Shown here: in pieces, positions 35,628 through 44,519 of the stretch
Position numbering within the stretch: position 1 is the first letter of the stretch
Layout: each line of letters begins with the position of its first letter
NCBI GenBank assembly: GCA_937928635.1
Contig: CALFWM010000029.1
Location: forward strand, 1 to 64,000
Reading direction: 5' to 3'
DNA length: 64,000 nt
DNA from: an uncultured Sulfitobacter sp.
GTDB lineage: Bacteria; Pseudomonadota; Alphaproteobacteria; Rhodobacterales; Rhodobacteraceae
Position numbers and translations under genes: made by a program
The notes under the pieces: model-generated
What the model saw: the letters and a program-made list of their open reading frames with translations, nothing else
The model's database searches: none
Told to the model about the DNA's origin: nothing

Positions 35628-36089
35628 CTAGAAATCGTGTTTGCGGATGTTGCCCAACATGGTTTTCAATGTCGCAACAAAGGCCTTTTGCGCGGCGTCA
35701 TCCACGCCCTTGAACATCGCCTCATAGGCATCAGCCATATGCGGCCAAAGCCGTTCATAAACATCGCGCCCCGGGTTCGTCAGAAAAACGCGGATTGCGC
35801 GGCTGTCTGCGGCGTCCGTCTCCCGTCGGATCAACCCATCCTTATGAAGCGCCTCTAACGCACGACTTAGGGTCGATTGCTGAACCACAGCATAGACTGC
35901 CAATTCGCGGATCAGGATGCCGTCAATCACGGAGAGCACCGCCAATGACCGCATCTGCGGCGTGGTCAGACCCAGCGCCGCCATCTCATCCTGAAGCGCC
36001 GCATTGTAGCGCCCCATGATCCGATTCATCAGATAGGGGACGAAATTTTCTAGCCCCAATTCACCCAATTTGGTGGGCCCTGTGCTCAT
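35628..36089 (-). CDS. MarR-family transcriptional regulator
   Basis: A 153-residue winged-helix protein. The DNA-binding part is LIRELAVYAVVQQSTLSRALEALHKDGLIRRETDAADSRAI, with RAIRVFLTNPG forming the wing. The N- and C-terminal helices are for dimerisation. It overlaps the upstream flavoprotein gene by 4 nt (ATGA) and sits inside the cyclase-flavoprotein-MarR-iorA-iorB operon. It is therefore probably a local repressor released by an aromatic or amphipathic ligand of the pathway (family knowledge plus inference). The dyad at 38563-38582, in the divergent promoter region, is a candidate site. Confidence 0.88.
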   Translation of the reverse strand: MSTGPTKLGELGLENFVPYLMNRIMGRYNAALQDEMAALGLTTPQMRSLAVLSVIDGILIRELAVYAVVQQSTLSRALEALHKDGLIRRETDAADSRAIRVFLTNPGRDVYERLWPHMADAYEAMFKGVDDAAQKAFVATLKTMLGNIRKHDF

Positions 36090-37699
36090 CTGATGATCCC
36101 CAGCCAGCGTTTCACGCCGTCAAAACGGTCCCCTGTGGTTGGTTTGATCAGCGCGTTTGCCACGTTAAACCCGGACCCGCCGCCCAGACCGGGGCCGGGA
36201 TGGGTAGAGGCACCGATGTGATACAGCCCCTTGATGGGCGTTGCATTGTTCGCCACCGCGCTACCGGGACGCCAGACAAAAAACTGATCCAGCTCGCAAG
36301 AACCGCCATAGGGATCACCCCCAACCAGATTGATGTTCATGTCCTCAAGATCCTGCGGGGAATACGCCCGCCGCGCCAGTATAAGGCTGTCGAACCCTTC
36401 GATGTGTTGCCTCAGAATACCCTCAACCCGGTCTGCAAATGCCTCGCGCAGGTCTTCCGTCCAGGTGTGGGTTGTTTCAATCTGACCGGCGGCGTCCCCT
36501 TCGACGATAAAGGGCAGATCAGGCACCTGAATCCAAAATATCGCTTTGCCCTCAGGGCAGCGTGTCGGGTCCAGCTGATGAGGTTGACCCACACAGAGGG
36601 TCGGCGTTTCCGGCAGCAACCCACGCAGGGCCTCATTGCACGATTTAGAGACTGAATTGATGCCATCCGCCAGATGGATCAGTGCCACGTCTTCTAGCCC
36701 CTCGGCCTTCCATTTGATCGGGCCATCCAGCGCGTAATGCAGTTGGAAATTGCTACGCCCATGGCGGAACGCTTTGCGGTCCTCAGGGCGCGGATCCTCG
36801 CGCAGCAGCCCCCCATAAAGCCGCCCCGGCGCTGTCGAGGCGAGGACCGACTCCGCGTAAATCTGTTCATCGTCATCGGTAATGACGCCGTGCACCTTGC
36901 CGCCGTCCACCATGATCCGGGTCACATCAACGCCGGTGCGGATCACCCCGCCATTGGCTTCAATCAGGGACTGAAACGCCGCGGCCGCCCGCCCTGCCCC
37001 GCCTTTGACCACGGGCGCGCCCGCAGCCTCCAGCGCAAAGGCAATCACGCGGGCCATCTGCCCGCCATAGGTGCTTTCCGGTGTCAGACCCACATGCAGG
37101 CACCATGGGGCCCACAGCGCCTGAACCGAGGCGGAGGAATAGCGGGTTTCAAGCCATCCCCGCGCAGGTTCCATCGCCTCACCAAACCATGCCTTGAGCC
37201 CGTTCAGACCCCGTTTGCGGGCCTGACCAGCCATCAGTTTTGCCATCTTGGCTGTCCACAACGGCTGTCCCAGAACCGAGAACAGGAAATCTGCATCCTG
37301 TTCAATACTGCCCACATCCTTGCGATGCTGATCGCCATCCCCCGGCGAAAACCCGTTGAACAGAGCCACATTTGCCGCCCTATCCATACTCAGCACAACC
37401 GATGACCCATCCGGGCGCAGCACAGCTGTGGGGTGCTTTGAGTGACAATACTCAAACCCATGTTTGGCCAGATCCGCGCCCAAAGCCTCCTGCGCGGGAC
37501 CGGTCATAAACAACACAAAGGTCGCGGCCATCACATCGTGATGAAACCCCGGCAGCGTGATCTCATCGGTGCGCATACAGCCCCCGATGCGATCTTCCCG
37601 TTCAACCACCAGAACCTTGTCACCCTTGCGCGACAGCATCGCGGCGGCCACCAACGCGTTGATGCCTGAACCGATGATCACATGGTCAAACTTGGCCAC
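36086..37699 (-). CDS. CrtI/PYROXD2-like FAD-dependent oxidoreductase
   Basis: A 537-residue flavoprotein of the phytoene-desaturase-like superfamily. The N-terminal dinucleotide motif is HVIIGSGINALVAAAMLSRKG with VVEREDRIGGCMRT. The C-terminal FAD motif is LYHIGASTHPGPGLGGGSGFNVA. Carotenoid genes are absent, so carotenoid desaturation is unlikely. It instead resembles the PYROXD2-type branch of unknown substrate. It lies between the cyclase (3-nt gap) and the MarR gene (4-nt overlap), and a distant paralogue is encoded divergently at 38608-40176. A dehydrogenation step in an amine or aromatic pathway is inferred. Confidence 0.83.
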   Translation of the reverse strand: MAKFDHVIIGSGINALVAAAMLSRKGDKVLVVEREDRIGGCMRTDEITLPGFHHDVMAATFVLFMTGPAQEALGADLAKHGFEYCHSKHPTAVLRPDGSSVVLSMDRAANVALFNGFSPGDGDQHRKDVGSIEQDADFLFSVLGQPLWTAKMAKLMAGQARKRGLNGLKAWFGEAMEPARGWLETRYSSASVQALWAPWCLHVGLTPESTYGGQMARVIAFALEAAGAPVVKGGAGRAAAAFQSLIEANGGVIRTGVDVTRIMVDGGKVHGVITDDDEQIYAESVLASTAPGRLYGGLLREDPRPEDRKAFRHGRSNFQLHYALDGPIKWKAEGLEDVALIHLADGINSVSKSCNEALRGLLPETPTLCVGQPHQLDPTRCPEGKAIFWIQVPDLPFIVEGDAAGQIETTHTWTEDLREAFADRVEGILRQHIEGFDSLILARRAYSPQDLEDMNINLVGGDPYGGSCELDQFFVWRPGSAVANNATPIKGLYHIGASTHPGPGLGGGSGFNVANALIKPTTGDRFDGVKRWLGIIR

Positions 37700-37702
37700 G
37701 CT

Positions 37703-38494
37703 TTACCCTTTGGGCACAAGCGCCAGCGCGCGAATAGGGCTGCCCGTCCCGTTCTCGATCTTGAGCGGCGCGGCAATCAGAATGGCACCCTTTGGCGGCA
37801 GCTTGGAAAGGTTCGTCAGCGACGCCAGACCAAAACAATTGTCCCTGTGCAGCAGATTGTGTGCGGGGTATGGCGGCTCCATCCCGCCAGCCTGCCCGGC
37901 GTCCGTCCCAATGCACTGCGTGCCCCAACCAACGATCTTTTTGCTGAGCAGGTATTCAATGCAATCGGGCGTCGGACCGGGCGAATGTGGCCCGGTTTCA
38001 TCTGCATTCAGAAACTTTGCCTCATCATCCACGCGGGCATCCCAATCCGTGCGCATGACAACCCATTCACCTGCGCCAATCTCTCCGTGCGCTGCTTCCC
38101 AGGCTTTCACCCCGTCTGCGGTCAACAGAAAATCCTCGTTCTTGGCTGATTCTGCGGAACAATCAATGCAGTTCACCGGGGCCACCAACCGCTGCACGTC
38201 AAGGCTGTCGGTGAACCCATCGGGATAATCCTTGCCCGTGATCCAATGGTGCGGTGCATCAAAATGCGTGCCGGAATGTTCCCCCAGAACCATCCAGTTC
38301 CAGGCAAAGAACGGACCATCAGCATCATACTCAGAAATCTTGTGAATCTCGACCTTTGGCGTGGGTTTGGCAAAATCTGCGGGCAGTTGGATGATCGGCG
38401 TATTGGGTCCCAAAACGCCGGTGCAATCGACTACTTCGACCCCGCCAGAGATCAGCATCTGGCCAAGGTTATTCATCACATCTGATGCGCTCAT
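37703..38494 (-). CDS. Cyclase-family metal-dependent hydrolase (kynurenine formamidase-like)
   Basis: A 263-residue protein with the full family metal-binding signature HSGTHFDAPHH (residues 73-83), which fits HxGTHxDxPxH of KynB-type amidohydrolases. WVVMRTDWDARV and GWGTQCIGTDAG are further conserved pieces. KynB proper is about 210 residues, so this longer form may hydrolyse another amide or lactone. It is first in the minus-strand operon, with GGGGAG close before the ATG, and so sets the divergent promoter to the region 38495-38607. Substrate unknown. Confidence 0.83.
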   Translation of the reverse strand: MSASDVMNNLGQMLISGGVEVVDCTGVLGPNTPIIQLPADFAKPTPKVEIHKISEYDADGPFFAWNWMVLGEHSGTHFDAPHHWITGKDYPDGFTDSLDVQRLVAPVNCIDCSAESAKNEDFLLTADGVKAWEAAHGEIGAGEWVVMRTDWDARVDDEAKFLNADETGPHSPGPTPDCIEYLLSKKIVGWGTQCIGTDAGQAGGMEPPYPAHNLLHRDNCFGLASLTNLSKLPPKGAILIAAPLKIENGTGSPIRALALVPKG

Positions 38495-38607
38495 TTCTTT
38501 CTCCCCTTAGGTGTGGGCGCGGCATTTCTCGCGCTCTGGTTGCTGCATTCAACGCTAGACAAAATTACATGCGTTTGCAATTATCTTGTGCAGGGGGAAT
38601 GCTGCAC
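38495..38607. promoter_or_regulatory. Divergent promoter region with MarR-type dyad
   Basis: These 113 bp separate the catabolic operon from the divergent flavoprotein/ABC operon and must hold both promoters. Positions 38563-38582 form the imperfect palindrome AATTaCAtgCGttTGcAATT (7 of 10 pairs match), a size and AT-flanked form that suits MarR dimers. The regulator is encoded in the same operon. No convincing -35/-10 pairs are assigned. Confidence 0.4.
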
Positions 38608-40176
38608 ATGTCCACCGAACTGGACGCGATCATCATCGGAGCGGGGCATAACAGTCTTGCCTGCGCCTGCCATCTGGCCAAGCGCGGCTGGAAGGTCGCG
38701 GTATATGAACAGAACGCTGAACCGGGCGGCGCCGTAAAATCTGGGGCCTATACCAAGCCCGGCTTTACCCACGACTGGGCCGCAATGAACCTGTCGCTGT
38801 TTGCCGGCAGCGCCTTTCACACGGAGAACGCGGCGGAGTTGGCGGAGCATGGGTTGGCTTTTGCACCCACCGGCCACCCTTTTGCTACACTCTTCCCCGA
38901 TGGCCGCTGGCTCGGCATCTCCAACGATGCGGCTCTAACGCAGGCGCGCGTGCGTGGTTTTTCCCAAAAAGACGGTGCCACATGGCAACAACTTACGGAG
39001 GATTTTCCCACACAGGCGGAGGCGATTTTCTCCGTTCTTGGCAGCCCGATGAACGCAAAGGCACTTGGCAAACTAGGCTGGGCCACATGGCGCAAACAGG
39101 GCGCGGGCGGCGCGTTGGACCTTGCGCGTTTTCTGATGCTCTCGCCCCGCGCCTGGCTCGATCAGACCTTTGAGTCCGAGCACGTCAAAGCCACCCTTGC
39201 CGCCTGGGGCATGCACCTTGATTTCGCACCCGACATCGCGGGCGGCGCGGTCTTTCCCTATCTGGAAGCGATGGCCGGTCAGGCCTTTGGCATGGTTCTT
39301 GGCGCGGGTGGTGCCGCCACGATGACGCACGCCATGGTCAAGATGTTCAAGGCCCATGGCGGGGAACTGCACCTGAATGCACAGGTCAGCAAAATCGAAC
39401 AAGCCGCCGGACGCGCCACGGGCATCGTGCTGTCGGACGGACGTTTTGCACGCGCAGAAAAGGCGGTGATCGCCAATGTCTCGCCCACAGCACTACTAAC
39501 GCTGACAGGCGGCACCGGTGAGCCCCGGCATGAAACTGCGATGAAAGGTTTTCAACATGCGCCGGGCACCATGATGATCCATCTGGCCATGGACGCCCTG
39601 CCCAACTGGCTGGCCCCTGAATTGCAACGCTTTGCCTATGTGCATCTGGCCCCCTCAATGGATCAAATGGCGCGCACCTATGCGCAGGCCAAGGCCGGAT
39701 TGCTGCCGGATGAACCGGTAATCGTTTGTGGCCAACCCACCGTCATGGACCCCTCGCGCGCGCCCGCGGGCAAACACGTGTTGTGGCTGCAGGTGCGCAT
39801 GGCGCCGGGCACCATCAAGGGCGACGCGGCAGGCAAAATCAAAGCGACGGATTGGGACGGCGCGGCAAAACCCTTTGCCAAACGCGCGCTGAACATTCTG
39901 GAACGCTACGCCCCCGGCACAGGCGCAAAGATCATCGCCAAACACATCGTCACGCCCGACATGTTGGAGGCCGATAACCCTAACCTGATTGGCGGTGATC
40001 AGGTCTGTGGCAGCCACCATCTGCACCAGCATTTTATGAACCGTCCCGCGCGCGGATATGCCGATGGCACCACGCCCATCCGCAACCTCTATCACACCGG
40101 TGCAGCCGTTTGGCCCGGCGGCGGTACAGGCGCGGGGCCGGGCACACTGCTTGCCAGAAAACTTGCCGGAAAATAA
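38608..40176 (+). CDS. CrtI/PYROXD2-like FAD-dependent oxidoreductase (second)
   Basis: A 522-residue flavoprotein. It opens TELDAIIIGAGHNSLACACHLAKRG with VYEQNAEPGGAVKSG and KPGFTHDWAAMNLSLF. The C-terminal flavin loop is NLYHTGAAVWPGGGTGAGPG. It is homologous over its length to the protein at 36086-37699, but clearly diverged. ATG 38608 was preferred (AGGGGG 10 nt upstream) to the ATG three codons earlier, which sits on the ribosome site. It precedes the solute-binding protein by 32 nt, so the enzyme and importer are probably co-transcribed. An oxidation of the imported compound is a reasonable inference. Confidence 0.83.
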   Translation: MSTELDAIIIGAGHNSLACACHLAKRGWKVAVYEQNAEPGGAVKSGAYTKPGFTHDWAAMNLSLFAGSAFHTENAAELAEHGLAFAPTGHPFATLFPDGRWLGISNDAALTQARVRGFSQKDGATWQQLTEDFPTQAEAIFSVLGSPMNAKALGKLGWATWRKQGAGGALDLARFLMLSPRAWLDQTFESEHVKATLAAWGMHLDFAPDIAGGAVFPYLEAMAGQAFGMVLGAGGAATMTHAMVKMFKAHGGELHLNAQVSKIEQAAGRATGIVLSDGRFARAEKAVIANVSPTALLTLTGGTGEPRHETAMKGFQHAPGTMMIHLAMDALPNWLAPELQRFAYVHLAPSMDQMARTYAQAKAGLLPDEPVIVCGQPTVMDPSRAPAGKHVLWLQVRMAPGTIKGDAAGKIKATDWDGAAKPFAKRALNILERYAPGTGAKIIAKHIVTPDMLEADNPNLIGGDQVCGSHHLHQHFMNRPARGYADGTTPIRNLYHTGAAVWPGGGTGAGPGTLLARKLAGK

Positions 40177-40208
40177 CCAAAACCAGAGACTAATAAGGGA
40201 GAAACGCT

Positions 40209-41735
40209 ATGAAACTGAACCGAAGAAGCCTGTTGAAACTCAGCGCGGCAACGGCTGCAATGTCTACCGTCGCCCTGCCCTCATTCGCGCAGGACATCGA
40301 CGAGCTGGTCGTCGCCTATAACGTGAACCTGCCCAGCTGGGACCCGACCGTAGGCCTGTCGGCCGTGAACCCGACAATTCAGGGGTTCTATCAATCGGTC
40401 TTTGACCTTTACATCCCGCAGAACCCGGACCTGTCGTTTGGTTCCGGGATCATCACCGATTACGGCTGGAACGACGACAACACCGCAATCTGGATGGACG
40501 TGCGCGAGGGGGTCACCTGGCACAACGGCGACCCCCTGAGCGCGGAAGACGTCGCATGGTCCCTGTCCCGCGTGGCCAACCCCGAAACCGGCAGCCCGAT
40601 CCAGTTCATCTGGGGCAACCTGCAAAATGTAAAAGCCGACGGCAACCGCGTGACGGCTGATCTGGCTGGGTTTGACCCGACCCTGTTCAAATGGATGTCC
40701 TTCCTGACCGGCTATGTGATGCCCAAAAAATACTACGAAGAAGTGGGCGCAGAAGGGTTTGAGGCCGCGCCCATCGGCACAGGCCCCTACATGGTCGAAA
40801 AGTTTGAGCGCAATGCCTTTGTTCGCCTGAAAGCGAACGAAAACTATTGGGGCGGCGCGCCGGAATTCAAGACGGTGACCATCAAATTTGTGGCCGATGC
40901 CGCCAGCCGTGTGGCCGAGGTGGAATCGGGCAATTCACATGTCACGTTGGAAATGCCCTACGAAGAATATGACCGGTTGAAAGGCAAGGACGGCCTGGCG
41001 GGTGTCGATACGCCTGTGTCTGACATTGGCATGATTTTCCTTAATGATATTGAGGTGATGACAGACCCCAACGTGCGCATGGCCGCCGCCCATGCCATCG
41101 ACAAACAGACCATCATTGACCGCCTGCTGTCCGGCTATGGCGTGGCGATTGATACGCTGCAAACACCGGACTACCCGGCCTATGACGCCTCGATCAAGGT
41201 GCCCTATGACCCGGACAAGGCAAAGGAATTGCTGGCGGCCTCTGGCTACGGCACCGACAATCCGGTGAAGTTCAAAATCCAATGCACCAAAGGTTACAAG
41301 CCCAAGGATTTTGAGATGATTCAGGCGATTGTCGGCCTGTGGCGCCGTGTGGGGATTGAGGCAGAGATCGAGGTTTATGAGATCGCCAAACACTTTGAGT
41401 TGCGCGCGGCCGATCAACTGGCCCCGGCGGCATTTTACAACTGGGGCAACTCGGTGGGGGATCCGACAACCTCCACCGGTTTTGCGATGTTTGGCCCCTC
41501 GCCGCACTCCGTCTGGGATGGTGAGGATACGCTCAACGCCATTCTGCCCCTGTGGGGAGAGGCCGATGAGGCCAAACGCATTGAGGGTTGGAAAGCCGTT
41601 GACCGCCGCATCGCGGAAAACGCTGAGGTGATCCCGCTGCTGCAATACGTGCAACCAATCCTGCATGACGCACGGGTCAAGGTCACGCCGCACCGTTCCG
41701 GCGCACTCCTGCCGCACCTGATGACACGGGCCTAG
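40209..41735 (+). CDS. ABC peptide/opine-type solute-binding protein
   Basis: A 508-residue periplasmic SBP_bac_5 protein. The leader MKLNRRSLLKLSAATAAMSTVALPSFAQ has a twin-arginine start and a cut after SFA. The family core is visible in WDPTVGLSAVNP, DVREGVTWHNGDPLSAEDVAWSL, FEAAPIGTGPYMVEKFERN and LKANENYWGGAPEFKTVTIKFV. It binds dipeptides, oligopeptides or other amphipathic ligands. AAGGGAGAA before the ATG is a strong ribosome site. Permease and ATPase genes follow after a hairpin at 41753-41784, usual for making excess binding protein. Confidence 0.92.
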   Translation: MKLNRRSLLKLSAATAAMSTVALPSFAQDIDELVVAYNVNLPSWDPTVGLSAVNPTIQGFYQSVFDLYIPQNPDLSFGSGIITDYGWNDDNTAIWMDVREGVTWHNGDPLSAEDVAWSLSRVANPETGSPIQFIWGNLQNVKADGNRVTADLAGFDPTLFKWMSFLTGYVMPKKYYEEVGAEGFEAAPIGTGPYMVEKFERNAFVRLKANENYWGGAPEFKTVTIKFVADAASRVAEVESGNSHVTLEMPYEEYDRLKGKDGLAGVDTPVSDIGMIFLNDIEVMTDPNVRMAAAHAIDKQTIIDRLLSGYGVAIDTLQTPDYPAYDASIKVPYDPDKAKELLAASGYGTDNPVKFKIQCTKGYKPKDFEMIQAIVGLWRRVGIEAEIEVYEIAKHFELRAADQLAPAAFYNWGNSVGDPTTSTGFAMFGPSPHSVWDGEDTLNAILPLWGEADEAKRIEGWKAVDRRIAENAEVIPLLQYVQPILHDARVKVTPHRSGALLPHLMTRA

Positions 41736-41752
41736 GTTTATCACATCACCAA

Positions 41753-41784
41753 ACGGGGCTGGCCGCATGCTGGCCCCGTCTTTT
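41753..41784 (+). terminator. Hairpin with T-tract between binding-protein and permease genes
   Basis: The stem ACGGGGC/GCCCCGT (41753-41759 and 41773-41779) is followed by CTTTT. It lies 17 bp after the binding-protein stop and 14 bp before the permease start, so it probably terminates partially or protects the upstream mRNA and lets the binding protein be made in excess. Confidence 0.6.
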
Positions 41785-41798
41785 CTGACGGACCCTGA

Positions 41799-42809
41799 AT
41801 GACCCTGCTGCGCGCCATCCTGTTGCGACTGTTGACCACGGCCATCACCCTGTTTGGGGTGGCCGTCATCGTGTTTGTGGTGATCCGCGTGGTGCCGGGC
41901 AACCCCATCGCCATGATGCTACCGCCCGGCGCAACAGAGGCGGATATCCTGAGGTTAGAGACACAATACGGTTTTGACAAAACCATCCCGCAACAATTCA
42001 TGATCTGGCTGGGCGGCGTGATGCAGGGTGACTTTGGCACCTCCATTTCCACCCGCCAACCGGTGTCTGGTCTAGTGCTGTCTCGCCTGCCCGCCACGCT
42101 GGAACTGTCTATTGTCGCGCTTATCATCGCGGTGACCCTTGGGGGCACCATGGCGCTGCTGGGCACCCGTTTTCGCGACAGCAAAACCGAGGGCGCCATT
42201 GACGTGACCGCCGGTATGGCCCTGTCGATCCCGGATTTTCTGTGGGGGTTGGTCTTAATCTTACTTTTTGGGGTGCTTTGGCCGGTGTTTCATATCTCTG
42301 GCCGGATATCCCCGTCGTTAGACATTGATTTTACAACCAATTTCTATCTGTTTGAGGCTCTATTACGGCTCAGGTTCGATGTGATTGCTGATCTGATCGG
42401 CCATATGGTCATGCCGGCCCTCGCACTGGCCATTCCCCTTGCCGCCATCATTGCCCAACTGCTGAAACAGAGCCTGAAAGAGACGATGCATCTTGATTAC
42501 GTCACCCTTGCCCGCACCAAGGGCTACGGTGAGGCCAAAGTCATCACGCGCGAGGCGCTGCCAAATGCCCTGTTACCGACCCTAACACTGGTCGGTGTGC
42601 AGTTTACCTTTCTCATCGGCGGGACAGTGATCATCGAACGGCTGTTCAGCTATGAGGGTCTGGGCAACATGGCAATTGATGCGGTGATCAACCGCGATCT
42701 GCCCCTGATTCAGGGCATTGTGATCCTTTTTGCGCTGATCTTTACCTTGGTTAATCTCGCCGTTGACATGCTCTACGTCGTGCTGAACCCGCGGCTGCGC
42801 CATGCGTGA
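41799..42809 (+). CDS. ABC transporter permease (DppB type)
   Basis: A 336-residue inner-membrane subunit with six helices. The N-terminus LLRLLTTAITLFGVAVIVFVVIRVVPG is typical of DppB. The cytoplasmic coupling loop is KETMHLDYVTLARTKGYGEAKVITREALPNALLP (EAA motif). It pairs with the DppC-like subunit whose gene overlaps it by 8 nt. Homology is to peptide/nickel/opine importers, not to exporters. The ribosome site is weak, consistent with translation at a lower level than the binding protein. Confidence 0.92.
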   Translation: MTLLRAILLRLLTTAITLFGVAVIVFVVIRVVPGNPIAMMLPPGATEADILRLETQYGFDKTIPQQFMIWLGGVMQGDFGTSISTRQPVSGLVLSRLPATLELSIVALIIAVTLGGTMALLGTRFRDSKTEGAIDVTAGMALSIPDFLWGLVLILLFGVLWPVFHISGRISPSLDIDFTTNFYLFEALLRLRFDVIADLIGHMVMPALALAIPLAAIIAQLLKQSLKETMHLDYVTLARTKGYGEAKVITREALPNALLPTLTLVGVQFTFLIGGTVIIERLFSYEGLGNMAIDAVINRDLPLIQGIVILFALIFTLVNLAVDMLYVVLNPRLRHA

Positions 42810-43653
42810 CGCCCGCGCAGATGTCCGCCGCCCCGTTGGGCTGCGTCTGTGGCTGTCTGGCGGATGGCTCAGCCTATTGACACTCGCGGCCATCTTTGCC
42901 CCGCTCATCGCCCCACAGGATCCGCTGGCCCAAGATCTGTTCCTGGGCCGCCTGCCCCCTTTCTGGGAAAGCGGCACAGAGCCCGGGTTTTACCTTGGCA
43001 CAGATTCCCTTGGGCGCGATGTGCTTTCGCGTATACTCTACGGCGCTCGATTGGCTTTGATCGTGGCGCTGGTGGCGGGCACCCTGACCTGCCTGATCGG
43101 GGCCACATTGGGCCTGATCGCCGGGTATTATCGCGGCTGGCCGGATCGTATCATCAGCCGTTTTGTGGACATCTGGATGGCCTTCCCGCCCGTCCTGTTC
43201 TCAATCCTGCTTATCGCCGTGTTAGGGCCGGGTCTAGTCTCTATCATCATCGCCATTGTCATCATCGACTGGACGCGATTTGCCCGCGTGATCCGCGCCG
43301 AGGCCATATCACAGGGGGCAATGGATTACGTTGCCTCCGCACAGGTGGCTGGGCGCACAAAATTCGGCACTATGCTGGCGGAAATCCTGCCAAACGTCTT
43401 GCCAACCATTGTGGCGCTGCTGACCCTCGAAATGGGCATCGCCGTGATTATCGAGGCGATCTTAAGTTTCGTGAATCTTTCCATCTCAACGGACAGTCCA
43501 ACCTGGGGCGGCATGATCTCTGAGGGCCGTATCTCAGTGCATCAAGCCTGGTGGGTTTTGGTCTTTCCACTGATCACATTGTTCCTGACCGTCCTCAGCT
43601 TCAGTCAATTGGGCGAAGGGTTGAAAGATCGCTTTGATCCGGTGCTGCGATGA
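42802..43653 (+). CDS. ABC transporter permease (DppC type)
   Basis: A 283-residue permease. The periplasmic start is typical: IFAPLIAPQDPLAQDLFLGRLPPFW, then GTDSLGRDVLSRILYGARLAL. The EAA loop is RAEAISQGAMDYVASAQVAGRTKFGTMLAEILPNVLP. It forms the heterodimeric channel with the previous subunit. It starts within the last codons of that gene and overlaps the next ATPase gene by 4 nt, so stoichiometry is set by coupled translation. Confidence 0.92.
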   Translation: MRDARADVRRPVGLRLWLSGGWLSLLTLAAIFAPLIAPQDPLAQDLFLGRLPPFWESGTEPGFYLGTDSLGRDVLSRILYGARLALIVALVAGTLTCLIGATLGLIAGYYRGWPDRIISRFVDIWMAFPPVLFSILLIAVLGPGLVSIIIAIVIIDWTRFARVIRAEAISQGAMDYVASAQVAGRTKFGTMLAEILPNVLPTIVALLTLEMGIAVIIEAILSFVNLSISTDSPTWGGMISEGRISVHQAWWVLVFPLITLFLTVLSFSQLGEGLKDRFDPVLR

Positions 43654-44519
43654 GCGCCTATCTGTCGATCCGCAACCTGAGTGTTGCGCTGAAAGGGGGC
43701 GGGCCGATCTTGCGGCGCGTGTCGCTGGATGTGCATCCGGGGCAGGTGCATGGGCTGGTGGGCGAATCCGGGGCTGGGAAATCCATGATCGGCAAGGCGG
43801 TGCTGGGCACCCTGCCCCGCGCATTGCAAGTGACCGGCGGGGAAATCTGGCTGGACGGCGTGAACCTTGAGACACTTCCCCCGTCTGAGCGGCGCAGGCG
43901 CATTGGCGCAACCGCGGCTTTGATCCCGCAAGACCCGTTAACAGCGCTGAACCCGTCAAAACGGATCGGCCCACAGATCACCCGCCGTCTGGTCGATATC
44001 CTCGGCTGGTCCCGCGCAGACGCCCAAAATCGCGCGCTGGAGCTGCTGGCGGAGGTTCACATCCCCGAACCTGCGCGCGTGATGCGCAACTACCCGCACG
44101 AGTTGTCCGGTGGGATGCGACAACGTATCCTGATCGCTGCCGCCTTTGCGGCAGAACCGCAGTTGATCATCGCGGATGAGCCCACAACGGCGCTTGACGT
44201 CACCGTGCAAAAACAAATCCTGCGTCTGATCGCTCAGATGCAGGCCCGGCATGGCACGGCGCTGATGTTTGTGACCCATGATCTGGGCGTGGTCTCCAAG
44301 GTCTGCGATTCCCTAAGCGTGCTCTACGCCGGCTTGGTGGTGGAAAACGCGCGCATGCGGCGCTTTTTCACCCGTCCAATTCACCCCTATTCCGCCGCCT
44401 TGTTGGCCGCGACGCCCACCTACACCGACCCATTTGGCAGCCTCAAACCGGTGCCGCAGAACGTGATTACAGCCGTTGAAACCGAGGTGTCACAGCACGA
44501 CAGGCGGACGGGGGCATGA
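43650..44519 (+). CDS. ABC transporter ATP-binding protein (DppD type)
   Basis: A 289-residue ATPase. Walker A is GESGAGKSM, signature [14 protein letters not shown], and Walker [17 protein letters not shown], followed by [11 protein letters not shown]. The oligopeptide C-terminal region is present ([18 protein letters not shown]) but short compared with the ~330 residues common in the family. It energises import together with the next subunit. ATGA overlaps at both ends make this a tightly coupled set. Confidence 0.92.
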   Translation: MSAYLSIRNLSVALKGGGPILRRVSLDVHPGQVHGLVGESGAGKSMIGKAVLGTLPRALQVTGGEIWLDGVNLETLPPSERRRRIGATAALIPQDPLTALNPSKRIGPQITRRLVDILGWSRADAQNRALELLAEVHIPEPARVMRNYPHELSGGMRQRILIAAAFAAEPQLIIADEPTTALDVTVQKQILRLIAQMQARHGTALMFVTHDLGVVSKVCDSLSVLYAGLVVENARMRRFFTRPIHPYSAALLAATPTYTDPFGSLKPVPQNVITAVETEVSQHDRRTGA

